A model generated the notes under the pieces. The model saw only the letters and a program-made list of their open reading frames with translations. It was not told the origin of the DNA and did no database searches. A program made the translations under genes and the position numbers. A stretch of 64,000 nucleotides of DNA. It comes from Halorubrum salinum. GTDB taxonomy: Archaea > Halobacteriota > Halobacteria > Halobacteriales > Haloferacaceae. Positions 8,186-17,013 of this stretch are shown here, in pieces; position 1 is the stretch's first letter; each line of letters starts with the position of its first letter. The stretch covers positions 434,001 through 498,000 of the forward strand of contig NZ_JANHDO010000001.1 of NCBI RefSeq assembly GCF_024494575.1, read 5' to 3'.

Positions 8186-9787
8186 ATGCTCGAACCGGTC
8201 AAGAAGAACTGGCGCATCCTGCTCTTGGTCGTCGTCGTGGTCGGCGCGACCGTGGCGCTTTTCGCGCCGCAGTTCGGCCCACAGACCGCGCCGGGCGAGA
8301 ACGCGACCGAGGCCCAACAGGGTGTCACGAACCTCCAGTACGGGCTCGATCTCGCCGGCGGGACGCGCGTCCGCGCTCCGCTTCTCGGTTACACCGCGAC
8401 CGGCGTCGACTTCGGCGGCGACACGCCGGTGGAGGTCGAGGAAGCGGTCGCCGCGGAGCTCGACGATACCGGCGCTCGCAACGTCGGCACGTACGTCGAA
8501 GACGACGCTCGACAGGTCGAGGTCACCGACGCCTCGGTGAGCGAAGACCAGTTCCGCGCCGCGATGGAGGCGGCCGGGTACGCGTACGAGGACGTGCGGC
8601 CGGGAGTCACCCCGGAAACGCGTGATCTCGCCCAAGAGATAATCCAGGGCAAGATCAACGAAGCGGGTCTCTCGGGCGGCAGCGTCCAGCAGGTCCAGTC
8701 GATCACCGGACGGTACTTCATGCTCGTCGAGGTGCCCGGTGAGGGCCGAGAGGACGTCGTCTCGCTTCTCGAAGAACGCGGGACTGTCCAGATCGACATC
8801 GCGTATCCGACCGACAACGGCACCGCGGTCGAAGAGGCGGTGTTGATCCAGGACGACTTCGAGAACATCGGCACGGCAACGCAGCGCGAGGGGACGACGC
8901 AGTCGTACGTCCCGGTCACGGTCCGGAACACCGCGGCCGGCGGCGAGCAGTCGCCGGCGGCGGGCTTCCAGCAGGCGGTCGCCGACCGCGGGTTCCAGTC
9001 GGCGTATCAGACGGAGACCGACCGGTGCGAGTACAACACCGAGACGGGCGAGATCGGGAACGACAACCCGTGTCTCCTCCTCACGGTCGACGGTGAGGTC
9101 GTCAACTCGTTCGGGATGGACCCGGACCTCGCCGCCAGCATGGCGAGCGGCGAGTGGGCCGAGACCGGGAGCTTCCAGCTGACGACCGGCGACTTCGCGA
9201 CCGCGGAGACCATCTCCGTCAACCTGCGCGCCGGTGCTCTCCCCGCCGAACTGGACATCAGCGGACAGGGGACATCGAGCACCATCTCGGCCGCACAGGG
9301 TGAGAGCTACAAGACCTACTCGCTGGTGACGGGGATCCTCGCGGTGTTCGCGGTCGCGGGCATGGTGTTCCTCCGCTACCGCGAGCCGGCCGTGGCGCTG
9401 CCGATGATCGTGACCGCGCTCGCCGAGGTGTACGCGCTCCTCGGGTTCGCGGCGCTTCTGAGCTACCCGCTCGAACTCGCGGTGATAGCCGGGTTCATCG
9501 CCGTGGTCGGGACCGGCGTCGACGACCTCGTGATCATCGCCGACGAGGTGATGAGCGAGGGCGAGGTGAACTCTCGGACGGTGTTCGACTCCCGGTTCCG
9601 CCGCGCGTTCTGGGTCATCGGAGCGGCCGCCGCGACGACCATCGTCGCGATGTCGCCGCTCATGGTGCTCTCGCTCGGCGACCTCTCCGGGTTCGCGATC
9701 TTCACCATCCTCGGCGTGCTGATCGGCGTGTTGATCACCCGCCCCGCCTACGGCGACATCCTCCGCCGGCTGCTCACGATCCGGTGA
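8186..9787 (+). CDS. secD: Protein translocase subunit SecD
   Basis: A 533-residue partner of SecF, starting on the base after the secF stop, so the two are certainly co-translated. It has an N-terminal helix, the motif LQYGLDLAGGTR at about residues 51-62, a large extracytoplasmic domain with the base/head regions typical of SecD, and five to six C-terminal helices. The segment GFIAVVGTGVDDLVIIADEV contains the functional Asp pair in the fourth helix. Archaeal SecD lacks bacterial YajC partners, and none is seen here. Downstream, GTCCCG-TT-CGGGAC at 9789-9802 and a T5 run at 9854-9858 may terminate transcription. Confidence 0.95.
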   Translation: MLEPVKKNWRILLLVVVVVGATVALFAPQFGPQTAPGENATEAQQGVTNLQYGLDLAGGTRVRAPLLGYTATGVDFGGDTPVEVEEAVAAELDDTGARNVGTYVEDDARQVEVTDASVSEDQFRAAMEAAGYAYEDVRPGVTPETRDLAQEIIQGKINEAGLSGGSVQQVQSITGRYFMLVEVPGEGREDVVSLLEERGTVQIDIAYPTDNGTAVEEAVLIQDDFENIGTATQREGTTQSYVPVTVRNTAAGGEQSPAAGFQQAVADRGFQSAYQTETDRCEYNTETGEIGNDNPCLLLTVDGEVVNSFGMDPDLAASMASGEWAETGSFQLTTGDFATAETISVNLRAGALPAELDISGQGTSSTISAAQGESYKTYSLVTGILAVFAVAGMVFLRYREPAVALPMIVTALAEVYALLGFAALLSYPLELAVIAGFIAVVGTGVDDLVIIADEVMSEGEVNSRTVFDSRFRRAFWVIGAAAATTIVAMSPLMVLSLGDLSGFAIFTILGVLIGVLITRPAYGDILRRLLTIR

Positions 9788-10056
9788 GGTCCCGTTCGGG
9801 ACGCGCCCGCACCGCACACCCGCTCCCGTCGGTCCGGATCGACCGCTGACCGCTTTTTGTCGGCTTCGCTGTTTCACGTCCTCCCCTTCGCCGTCCGTGG
9901 TCGACCCTCGCTGTCGCGCCGTTCGCGGCCGGCTCTCCCTGCTCCCCTGAGGTCACTGCGCCGTCGGAGACTCCGCCGTGCCGTGTCCGATCGCCGGAGT
10001 GTCCCCGACGAGCATCGATCACCCACGATTCTGAGTGGCCAACCGACAAACTATTA

Positions 10057-10074
10057 GTTTAGACCAATCTAAAC
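10057..10074 (+). promoter_or_regulatory. Palindromic operator on the promoter of the DtxR-family gene
   Basis: The sequence GTTTAGACCAATCTAAAC has perfect 7-bp arms around a 4-bp centre. It lies between the likely TATA element (CTATTAG, 10051-10057) and the ATG at 10080, where it would cover the transcription start of a leaderless mRNA. DtxR/MntR/SirR proteins bind such dyads when loaded with Fe2+ or Mn2+, so the gene directly downstream is the obvious binder and probably represses itself and the coupled transporter gene. Confidence 0.72.
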
Positions 10075-10079
10075 CGAGT

Positions 10080-10784
10080 ATGCCGACCGACACCGTCGAA
10101 GACTATCTCAAGGCGATCCACCGGATCGAGTCGCGGACGGGACCGCCCGTCTCCACCTCGGCGATCGCGGAGGCGCTCGGGAAGGCCCCGGCGACCGTCA
10201 CGAGCATGCTCGAAACGCTCTCGGACCGCGGTCTCCTCACCCGCGAGAAGTACGCGGGCGCGGAACTCACGCCGGCAGGCGAGGTCGCCGCGCTCGAAGT
10301 CGTCCGCCGCCACCGGCTCATCGAGGCGTTCCTCTCCGAACAGCTGGGATACGAGCCGAGCGAGGTCCACGACGAGGCCGACGCGCTCGAACACCACGTC
10401 AGCGAGGAGTTCACCCGTCGGGTGGAGCGCACGCTCGATTACCCGACCGCCGACCCCCACGGCGATCCGATCCCGCCCGCAGACCTGTCTACGCCCGAGA
10501 CGTCCGGGACCGCGGTGCTCGCCTCGCTCGAACCGGGATCGCTGGCGACGGTCGCCCGGGTGAGCGACCGCGACCGAGACGTTCTGGAGTTCCTCTTCGA
10601 CGCGGGCATCACACCGGAGACGACCGTCGAAGTCGTCGACGTCACGTCGTTCGGGATGATGACGGTCAGGACCGAAGACGAGGCCGAACACGACCTGCCG
10701 GAGGCGGTCGCCGAGCGCGTTCACGTCGCGCGGTCGCCCGAGGCCGCCGGAGTCGACGACGGCGTGGAGGCGGGAGGCGCATGA
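10080..10784 (+). CDS. Metal-dependent transcriptional regulator, DtxR/MntR/SirR family
   Basis: A 234-residue repressor that binds DNA in response to Fe2+ or Mn2+. Residues 1-65 form the winged helix (VEDYLKAIHRIES, recognition helix around ATVTSMLETLSDRGLL). The dimerisation/metal region carries RRHRLIEAFL and ADALEHHVSEE, matching metal-binding His and Glu of the family; position 8 is Asp as in MntR, but position 11 is Lys rather than Glu. A C-terminal SH3-like FeoA-type domain spans about 140-220. The ATG at 10080 follows an 18-bp palindrome that is a likely autoregulatory operator. The stop overlaps the next start (ATGA), tying it to a GDT1-type transporter. Confidence 0.92.
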   Translation: MPTDTVEDYLKAIHRIESRTGPPVSTSAIAEALGKAPATVTSMLETLSDRGLLTREKYAGAELTPAGEVAALEVVRRHRLIEAFLSEQLGYEPSEVHDEADALEHHVSEEFTRRVERTLDYPTADPHGDPIPPADLSTPETSGTAVLASLEPGSLATVARVSDRDRDVLEFLFDAGITPETTVEVVDVTSFGMMTVRTEDEAEHDLPEAVAERVHVARSPEAAGVDDGVEAGGA

Positions 10785-11485
10785 CGGGGTACGCGGAGAT
10801 CGTCGTGATCGCCTTCGCCGCACAGCTCGCGGTGCTTCCGGGCGAGAAGGTCCAGTTGATGATCGCCGGGCTCGCGACGCGCTACGACCCGAAGGTCGTC
10901 GTCGCGGCCGCGGGGTCGGCGTTCGCGGGCTGGACCGCCGTCGAGATCGCGTTCGGCCGGGCGCTTCAGGCCGCGCTGCCGCCGCTCGCGCTCGACGCGG
11001 TGACCGCGGTGCTGTTCTTCGCCTTCGCGGTCCTCTTGTATCGGTCCGCGCCCGCCCGCAACTCCGGCTTCGGAGACGCAGAGCGGACCGACGGCGGACT
11101 CGCCGCGTTCGACGACCTCTCGCTACCGGGTAGCCTCGACCGCTACTCGGAGTCGTTCGGCGGCTTTTTCCCCATCTTCCTCCTCACCGCGACCGGCGAG
11201 TTCGGCGACAAGACGCAGCTGGTCACGATCGGGCTCGCGGTACAGTACGGCGCGACCTCGGCGATCTGGTTCGGCGAGATGCTCGCCATCATCCCGGTGA
11301 GCCTCGCGAACGCGTACCTGTTTTCGACCTTCGCCGGCCGGTTCGACATGCGGCTCGCGCACTTCGGCTCCGCGCTGCTCTTCGCCTTCTTCGGTGCCGA
11401 CACCGTGCTCTCGATGGCCACCGGATTCTCCGTCTGGGAGGCGTTCGTCGGCGCGGTCGGCGGGCTCGCGTCCGGGCTGTTCTGA
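10781..11485 (+). CDS. TMEM165/GDT1 (UPF0016) family cation transporter
   Basis: A 234-residue membrane protein with six predicted helices arranged as two three-helix repeats, the layout of the GDT1/TMEM165 family that moves Mn2+ and Ca2+ in exchange for protons. The second repeat has an intact signature, GEFGDKTQLVTIGLA. In the first repeat the signature is degenerate: LPGEKVQLMIAGLA keeps the first half of the helix but not ExGDKT. Translation is coupled to the upstream DtxR-type gene through a 4-base overlap, so the pair is probably a metal-efflux unit under metal-sensing control. The central loop (DAERTDGGLAAFDD) is acidic and variable. Confidence 0.87.
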   Translation: MTGYAEIVVIAFAAQLAVLPGEKVQLMIAGLATRYDPKVVVAAAGSAFAGWTAVEIAFGRALQAALPPLALDAVTAVLFFAFAVLLYRSAPARNSGFGDAERTDGGLAAFDDLSLPGSLDRYSESFGGFFPIFLLTATGEFGDKTQLVTIGLAVQYGATSAIWFGEMLAIIPVSLANAYLFSTFAGRFDMRLAHFGSALLFAFFGADTVLSMATGFSVWEAFVGAVGGLASGLF

Positions 11486-11611
11486 GTCGGTAGGCGTTTG
11501 GTAGGCGGTCGTAGGCGTCCGGTAGGCGTCGCGGTTTCGCCCGCTCGACGGCCGTTGCGGTCCGCCCGCCCGGCGCAGCATGTTATATACCTGCGTCGCC
11601 TCCCTACGGGA

Positions 11612-12085
11612 ATGGGACACACACGCATTCTAGTCGTTCTCGCCGTTGCGGCGGTTGCCATCGGTGCCGTCACCGGCGGCGCGGTCGCACAGTCTTCCGG
11701 TGACGACGCGGACCTGTACGAGTCGCTGGAGGAGATGGTCCCGGCGTACAACGAAAACGCCGACAGCGTTAATCTCGGCCCGGTCAGCATCGCCGGGACG
11801 AGCAATATCTACATCGAGGACGGGGACTCCGTCGTCACGTACTCGATGACGATAGACGACCGGAACCGCATCACGGACCTGTCCGAGAGCCCGGACGACG
11901 ACGCGGTCCGAAAGATAACCACCGACCGCGAGACGATAGAGCGTCTCACTGCCGCCGACAACCCGGCTCGCGCGTTCCGCGACGCGGTCGCCAACGACGA
12001 CATCGTCATCACCGGGGAGGACGGCCAGACCGTCGAGCGGATAAAGTGGGCGGTGATCAACGCGTTCAAGGGATTCTTCCTGTAG
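11612..12085 (+). CDS. Secreted or membrane-anchored protein of unknown function
   Basis: A 157-residue protein with a Sec signal peptide at residues 1-27 (ILVVLAVAAVAIGAVTGGAVAQ) and a predicted cleavage after AVAQ or nearby. The mature part is acidic, with an alpha/beta pattern and the segment DDRNRITDLSESPDDDAVRKI; I do not recognise a family. The start is supported by TTATATAC at 11583-11590, 26 bp upstream, which excludes the longer frame beginning at 11498. It is convergent with rnhB, with 22 bases between stop codons. Confidence 0.68.
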   Translation: MGHTRILVVLAVAAVAIGAVTGGAVAQSSGDDADLYESLEEMVPAYNENADSVNLGPVSIAGTSNIYIEDGDSVVTYSMTIDDRNRITDLSESPDDDAVRKITTDRETIERLTAADNPARAFRDAVANDDIVITGEDGQTVERIKWAVINAFKGFFL

Positions 12086-12107
12086 CGCGCGGCGATTCAC
12101 GTCGCTG

Positions 12108-12824
12108 TCAGAACTCGTCTAACGCCGACTGCTCGGCGGCGGCGAGCAGGTCGTCGCAGGTCGCCCACGACCGGCGGGCGCAGTCGGGGACGTCGCCGGT
12201 ATCGGCCACGTACTCGCGGAGAAACGACCGAGTCTTCGGGTCGCTCGGGTAGCCGCTACCGAGGGCGGCGTAGTCGTCGTACTCGGCGTCGATCGCGGCC
12301 ATTCGTTCGTCGCGGGACACCTTCGCGACGACGCTCGCAGCCGCGACGACGGGGTCGTCCGCGTCGGCCCCGTGCGCGGCGGTGACGTCGATCGACGGGA
12401 CCGTCCCGCGGTCGTCGATCCGCTCGTTCCCGTCGCGTTCTCGGCGAACGAACTCCCCGAGCCGCCGACCGAACCGCTCCTCGTCCGTGTCGCCCGCATC
12501 GGCGACGACGCGAACCGGCTCGCCGAGACCGGCCGCGACGTCCCCCGAGAGCGCGGTCCGTGCCGCTCGCGCTTGGGCGCGCACCGTGAGCGTGTTCATG
12601 TCGGTGTCGGGGCGGTCGATCTCGCCCGGCTCGACGAACGCGACGCCGATCGCGACCGTATCGAGCGCCGCGATCTCCGCGTCTATCGCCTCGCGCCGAT
12701 CGGGTGAGAGACGCTTCGAGTCGTCCACGTCCGCCGGCAGGTGCGCCGGGTCCGCGAGCACCGCCGCGGCCACCATCGGTCCGAGCACGGGCCCCTTGCC
12801 GGCCTCGTCGACGCCGAGATACAC
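12108..12824 (-). CDS. rnhB: Ribonuclease HII
   Basis: A 238-residue enzyme that removes RNA from RNA-DNA hybrids and single ribonucleotides misincorporated in DNA. The N-terminal motif YLGVDEAGKGPVLGPMV holds catalytic Asp6 and Glu7; a further Asp is in VVADAGD near residue 110, and AAASVVAKVSRD is the family's basic patch. Size is normal for archaeal RNase HII. A TATA element (TATTTATCC on the minus strand, about 12846-12854) lies 25 bp before the ATG, indicating a leaderless mRNA. Confidence 0.95.
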   Translation of the reverse strand: MYLGVDEAGKGPVLGPMVAAAVLADPAHLPADVDDSKRLSPDRREAIDAEIAALDTVAIGVAFVEPGEIDRPDTDMNTLTVRAQARAARTALSGDVAAGLGEPVRVVADAGDTDEERFGRRLGEFVRRERDGNERIDDRGTVPSIDVTAAHGADADDPVVAAASVVAKVSRDERMAAIDAEYDDYAALGSGYPSDPKTRSFLREYVADTGDVPDCARRSWATCDDLLAAAEQSALDEF

Positions 12825-12892
12825 GTACCGGTGGTCGTCGCTGAAGGATAAATACGTTCAGAAAGCGGTCGAGTGCGTCCGACGGCGGTCAG

Positions 12893-13264
12893 CTACTCGA
12901 CGAGGACGGCGTTGACCTGTCCGGTCTGGCCGGGACGGGAGGTGACGCGGGCGCGGCCGGCGGACGTCTCGATGATAGCGCCCTTCGTGACGATGTTCCG
13001 GCGGGCGTAGTTGACGTTCGAGGGGTTCTCGACGACGTTCTCGATCGTGGCCTCGCTGACGACACCGTCGTCTGCGACCTGTGCGACGTTCGTCGAGAGC
13101 GCGCGGACCTTCGTCTCCGTGCCGCGGGAGTCGATGTACTGGACCCGCGTTTCGCCGACGGTCGTCTCGGCGGGCTCGCGGCCGAGCTGGTGGCGCTTCT
13201 TGTTCGCGGCGTGCTTGAGTCGTCCGCCCGTGCGCTTGCGTGTGGAGCGTCCTTGGTCTTTCAT
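12893..13264 (-). CDS. rps8e: 30S ribosomal protein S8e
   Basis: A 123-residue protein of the archaeal/eukaryotic small ribosomal subunit. The beginning MKDQGRSTRKRTGGRLKHA is diagnostic of archaeal S8e, as is NVNYARRNIVTKGAIIET. It binds 16S rRNA and has no bacterial counterpart. It is more basic at the N-terminus than the surrounding acidic proteome. A CAAGTATTC element at about 13286-13294 lies close to 27 bp upstream on the minus strand. It is transcribed alone; the K+ channel gene ends 114 bases upstream. Confidence 0.96.
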   Translation of the reverse strand: MKDQGRSTRKRTGGRLKHAANKKRHQLGREPAETTVGETRVQYIDSRGTETKVRALSTNVAQVADDGVVSEATIENVVENPSNVNYARRNIVTKGAIIETSAGRARVTSRPGQTGQVNAVLVE

Positions 13265-13377
13265 ACAGAGACGAACAGCCAGCGAATACTTGAAGCGTTC
13301 GACTCGCACCGGGCTACACGGCCTGTCTCGCCGCCGACACGGCACGAACCGTTGTCGTCACGCGAACCGGGGAGCCG

Positions 13378-15012
13378 TCACGTGAACTGCCGCTCGAACG
13401 CGCGGATCCCGTCGTCGGTGCCGACCACGACGACCTCGTCGCCGGCGACGAAGCGCGTGTCGGGTCCGATGTCGGTGATCGTCTCGTCGTTCCGCTCGAT
13501 CGCGATGACGCTGCAGCCGGTCGTCTCGCGGACGTTCGCCCGAGCGACGGTCTGCCCGGTCAGCTGCGGTGCCGCGGTCTGGATCACCTCGACGTGGGTG
13601 TCGAGCGAGAGCACGTCACGGTCGTCGAGGACGCGTGACGCACACAGCCGTCCGGTCACCGTCGCGAGCGCGAGCACGTAGTCGGCACCCGCCCGGTGCA
13701 TCTTCGGGACGCTCTCGCTCTCTTCGACCCGCGCGAGGATCTCGACGTTCGGTGCCAGATCGCGGGCCACGAGCGTCGTGAACTCCGCCACCGTGTCGTC
13801 GGGGAGCGCGAGCACGGCCGTCTGCGCGTCCTCGATACCGGCGGCGGAGAGCGTCTCCGGATCGGTCGCGTCACCGACCACGTCGACGTCGTCGGCGTCC
13901 GTCTCGTCGACGACCGTCACCGGAATGCCGGCGTCGGTCAGGACTGACGTGACTGCGCGCCCCACCTGTCCGTAGCCGACGACGACCGTCTCGCCGGCAC
14001 CGAACCGACGGGTCGAGGAGTTGCTCATGTCGACGAGCCGTTCGAGCTGGTCTTCGCGTCCGGAGACCAAGAGCACGGTCCCCGCCGACAGCGTCGCGTC
14101 CGGCGGCGGCGCGGCCTCGAACTCCCCGTTGAACCACGCCCCGATCACGTTGACGCCGGTTCGCGCGCCGATGCCGCTGTTGGCGAGCGTCGTCCCGGCG
14201 AGCCCGCTCCCGTGGTGGATCGACACCTCCGCGATCCGAAGCGAATCGCCGATCGGGACCGCCTCGTCCAGGTCGGTCTGCACCGCCGTGGTAACTTTCG
14301 CGGCGAGGCTCTCACCGAGCAGCGACCGCGGGGAGAGCACCTCGTCCGCGCCGGCGAGTCGGTGGTACCGCTCGCGGTCGGGGTTCTCGACGACGCTGAT
14401 GACGCGAACGTCGGGCGAGATCTCCTTGGCGGCGAGGACGACGCTCGCGTCGACCTGGTCTGACACGTCGGTGACGAGCGCCCGGGCGCTCGTCAGATTC
14501 GCGCGCTGCAGCCCGTCGGTTGATTCGGGGTCGGCGCGGATCACGTCGTGATCGTCTTCGTACAGCGCCACCGCGCGGTCGGAGTCGGGCTCGACGACGA
14601 CGTACGGGATCGACTCCGAGCCGAACTCGTCGAGCAGCGCGTCGGAGCGGGAGGTGTCCGCACAGACCACCACGTGGTCCGTGAGGCCGTCGTCGACCGC
14701 GCGGGGGACCGTCGTCGAGAACGCCTCTTGGAGGAGCGGGGTCACGACGACGGGCAACGCGCCGATGAGGAGCACCATCCCGACCAGGTCCATCACGGCG
14801 ATGAACGCGTTCATCTGTTGGCTCTTCCACGGGGCGTCGCCGCCGAAGCCGGTCGTGGTGAACATCTCGACCGAGAACCGAAGCGACTCGACGAGCGTGC
14901 GTGGGTCGTTCTCGTACACCTCCATCCCCCACCGATAGGCGAGGGCGGTGGCGATCAAAACGGCGACGACGAACGCGGAGTACCCGACGACGCGACGCTT
15001 CCACGAGTCCAT
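13378..15012 (-). CDS. Two-helix potassium channel with tandem TrkA/RCK domains
   Basis: A 544-residue membrane protein. The first helix (GYSAFVVAVLIATALAYRWG) and second helix (VMDLVGMVLLIGALPVVV) flank a pore loop with TTTGFGGD at about residues 56-63, a haloarchaeal variant of the TVGYGD selectivity filter. The cytoplasmic part has two TrkA-N (Rossmann) domains, one beginning DHVVVCADTS and one GETVVVGYGQVGRAV, each followed by a TrkA-C domain. This is the MthK/KefC-like gating arrangement. The ATG at 15012 is chosen because a TTTTAGTG TATA element is about 25 bp upstream; the longer frame to 15120 lacks family similarity. Confidence 0.88.
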   Translation of the reverse strand: MDSWKRRVVGYSAFVVAVLIATALAYRWGMEVYENDPRTLVESLRFSVEMFTTTGFGGDAPWKSQQMNAFIAVMDLVGMVLLIGALPVVVTPLLQEAFSTTVPRAVDDGLTDHVVVCADTSRSDALLDEFGSESIPYVVVEPDSDRAVALYEDDHDVIRADPESTDGLQRANLTSARALVTDVSDQVDASVVLAAKEISPDVRVISVVENPDRERYHRLAGADEVLSPRSLLGESLAAKVTTAVQTDLDEAVPIGDSLRIAEVSIHHGSGLAGTTLANSGIGARTGVNVIGAWFNGEFEAAPPPDATLSAGTVLLVSGREDQLERLVDMSNSSTRRFGAGETVVVGYGQVGRAVTSVLTDAGIPVTVVDETDADDVDVVGDATDPETLSAAGIEDAQTAVLALPDDTVAEFTTLVARDLAPNVEILARVEESESVPKMHRAGADYVLALATVTGRLCASRVLDDRDVLSLDTHVEVIQTAAPQLTGQTVARANVRETTGCSVIAIERNDETITDIGPDTRFVAGDEVVVVGTDDGIRAFERQFT

Positions 15013-15120
15013 CGAATCGCCGTACGGAACCCACCCACTAAAACGGGACGTGTGCGCTCCCGCCCCGCTTCCGCGACCGAACGTCGAGGGTTTAAGATTC
15101 GCGGGCGTCGATTGGGGCAC

Positions 15121-15525
15121 ATGGTGCGGAACCCGCCGCGCGAGCGGGCCCCTCCGTCGGTCGACGAGGTGCTCGACGCGCTGGCCGACGACGCCGCGCG
15201 GCGGATCGTCACGGCGCTTTCCGAGCCGAAGACCGCGAGCGAACTCTCCGAGGAGTGTGACATCCCGCTGTCGACGACGTACCGCAAGCTCGAACAGCTC
15301 ACGGAGGCCTCACTCCTCGAAGAGTCGACGGACATCCGCCGCGACGGACAGCACACGACGCGGTACTCGGTGGCCTTCGAGTCCGTGACGGTCGCCATCT
15401 CGGACGACGGCGACGACGGTGACGACTCGGAGCGCCGCGAGTTCGACGTGTCGTTCACGCGCCCGGAGCGAACCCGGGACGAACGCCTAGCCGACCTGTG
15501 GTCGGAGCTACGCGAGGAAACATGA
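15121..15525 (+). CDS. ArsR-like winged-helix transcriptional regulator
   Basis: A 134-residue protein with a single winged helix-turn-helix at about residues 10-75: VLDALADDAARRIVTALSEPKTASELSEEC followed by recognition helix PLSTTYRKLEQLTEA. The C-terminus is an acidic stretch (SDDGDDGDDSERR) and a final helix. It resembles haloarchaeal ArsR/GntR-like regulators typically paired with a small membrane protein, here co-translated through a 4-base overlap (ATGA at 15522). TTTAAG near 15091 gives a leaderless start. The signal sensed is unknown. It is divergent from the K+ channel gene, so a role in regulating that gene is conceivable. Confidence 0.82.
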   Translation: MVRNPPRERAPPSVDEVLDALADDAARRIVTALSEPKTASELSEECDIPLSTTYRKLEQLTEASLLEESTDIRRDGQHTTRYSVAFESVTVAISDDGDDGDDSERREFDVSFTRPERTRDERLADLWSELREET

Positions 15526-15800
15526 CTACGCACATCGACCTGCTCATCATCGTCGCAAAGACCGCCATCCTCGTGCTCGGTGGCAGTATCACCTACTACG
15601 CGCTCCGCGCGTACGGCCGGACCGGCGACCGGTCGCTTCGCGCGCTCGGTATCGGGTTCGGGATCGTCACCGTCGGGGCGCTCGTCGGCGGGGTGTCTCA
15701 CCAGATAATCGGCGCCGACCTCGCCGTCGGCATCGCGGTCAACAGCCTGCTGACGGCGGTCGGGTTCGGGGTCATCGTCTACTCGCTGTACGTGGAGTGA
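15522..15800 (+). CDS. Small three-helix membrane protein paired with the upstream regulator
   Basis: A 92-residue hydrophobic protein with three predicted helices (residues 8-25, 40-62 and 70-90), beginning MTTHIDLLIIVAKTAILVLGG and ending YSLYVE. It overlaps the regulator gene by four bases. This regulator plus three-helix protein arrangement (of the DUF7521 kind) is common in haloarchaea, and I infer that the membrane protein senses or transmits a signal to the winged-helix partner; there is no direct evidence here. No catalytic residues are visible. Confidence 0.75.
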   Translation: MTTHIDLLIIVAKTAILVLGGSITYYALRAYGRTGDRSLRALGIGFGIVTVGALVGGVSHQIIGADLAVGIAVNSLLTAVGFGVIVYSLYVE

Positions 15801-15934
15801 GATCGGCGGTCCCCTCGGTGTGGCGTGTCGTCTAACGTTCGTGTCGCCGGCTCGCAGTCTCCGCGTCGGACGAGACGGCCACTGAACCCCCCGTTTCGGT
15901 AGCCTTTTGCGCCGTTCGACCGTCAGACGGACCA

Positions 15935-16636
15935 ATGAGCGACGCACGCGAAGAGCTCTCCCGTCGGATCGCCGGCGAAATAACGCTCAGCGACGACCCC
16001 GGGGCGACGCTCCGGAAGTGGCGGACCGACTTCGACGTCTCACAGACCGAACTCGCAGACCAGCTCGACGTCTCATCTTCCGTGATCTCCGACTACGAGA
16101 GCGGCCGCCGCGAGAGCCCCGGCATCGGCGTCGTGCGGCGCACCGTCGACGGCCTCCTCGACATCGACGAACAGCGCGGCGGCGGGCGGCTCCGCCAGTA
16201 CGCCCGGGTGCTCTCGGCGGGCTTCGAAAGCGACATCGTCCACGACCTCCGCGAGTATTCGACGGCCGTGTCGCTCGAGGCGTTCTACGACGCGATGGGG
16301 GCCACGGAGATCGCGCGCGGCGACCAAGACCACGTGAACGGCCACACCGTCATCAACTCGATCGAGGCGATAACGCGGCTGTCGAGCGAGGAGTTCTACC
16401 GGCTGTACGGGCAGTCCACCAACCGGGCGCTGGTGTTCACGGGAGTCACCCGCGGCGAGTCGCCGCTCGTCGCCATGCGGGTCGTGAGCCCCACGCCCAA
16501 CGCGGTCATCCTCCACGGCATCGAGGACGGCGAACTCTGGGAGCACGCGGCCGACCTCGCGCGGGTCGACCAGTTCTCTCTCGCGACCTCCACGAAGGAC
16601 CTCGACGCGTGCCTTGCCGACCTACAGGCGCTTTGA
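15935..16636 (+). CDS. HTH (XRE/COG1709-type) transcriptional regulator
   Basis: A 233-residue protein with an XRE-type helix-turn-helix at about residues 25-80 (WRTDFDVSQTELADQLDVSSSVISDYESGRR) and a larger C-terminal ligand-binding-like domain (HTVINSIEAITRLSSEEFYRL). The arrangement matches the archaeal COG1709 regulators. The ligand and targets are unknown. The ATG at 15935 is the only one giving a complete N-terminal helix. No close operon partner: the next gene is convergent 41 bases downstream. Confidence 0.86.
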   Translation: MSDAREELSRRIAGEITLSDDPGATLRKWRTDFDVSQTELADQLDVSSSVISDYESGRRESPGIGVVRRTVDGLLDIDEQRGGGRLRQYARVLSAGFESDIVHDLREYSTAVSLEAFYDAMGATEIARGDQDHVNGHTVINSIEAITRLSSEEFYRLYGQSTNRALVFTGVTRGESPLVAMRVVSPTPNAVILHGIEDGELWEHAADLARVDQFSLATSTKDLDACLADLQAL

Positions 16637-16677
16637 GCCGAACGCGGAACGACCGGTAACTGCGCGTCCGCCCCCCG

Positions 16678-16857
16678 TCACTCGTGGTGGTGGACCCACT
16701 CTTCGGTCGGCACGAGGTCGGACCCTCCGCACGCCCCGCAGGCCTCCGGCGCTTCGAACTCGTGTTCGCCGGGGGCGATCTGCGTGGGCGTCCCGGCGTG
16801 GGTCACTTGACAGCTCTCGCATACGAACTCCTTGACGTTCTCCGGGCTGTGTGCCAT
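16678..16857 (-). CDS. Small zinc-ribbon protein, 59 residues
   Basis: A short protein with two zinc-binding knuckles: CESC at residues 13-16 and CGAC at 40-43, and a histidine-rich end (EEWVHHHE). It resembles the small CPxCG-type zinc-finger proteins that are numerous in haloarchaea; function unknown. The start is supported by a TATA element (CATTTATGA on the minus strand, around 16880-16888), about 27 bp upstream. It is convergent with the COG1709 regulator. Confidence 0.78.
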   Translation of the reverse strand: MAHSPENVKEFVCESCQVTHAGTPTQIAPGEHEFEAPEACGACGGSDLVPTEEWVHHHE

Positions 16858-17013
16858 GCGAAGCCACCACACCCTGTTTTCATAAATGTGCTGACCGCTG
16901 TCGGGCGGAATAGGGCGTCGTCGACGGCCGCGGCGCGCCGCACCGCGCGTCACCGGGTGTGAGAATCTCGCGGTCCGAGTGCCACGTGTCGTCAGAAAGC
17001 GGCGGATCGGCGA

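Noticed and set aside
7274-9877. 867-codon open frame on the minus strand opposite secF-secD
   Set aside because: It is an antisense reading of GC-rich codons; composition is Arg/His/Asp-rich without any recognisable domain, and the plus-strand SecF and SecD are unmistakable.
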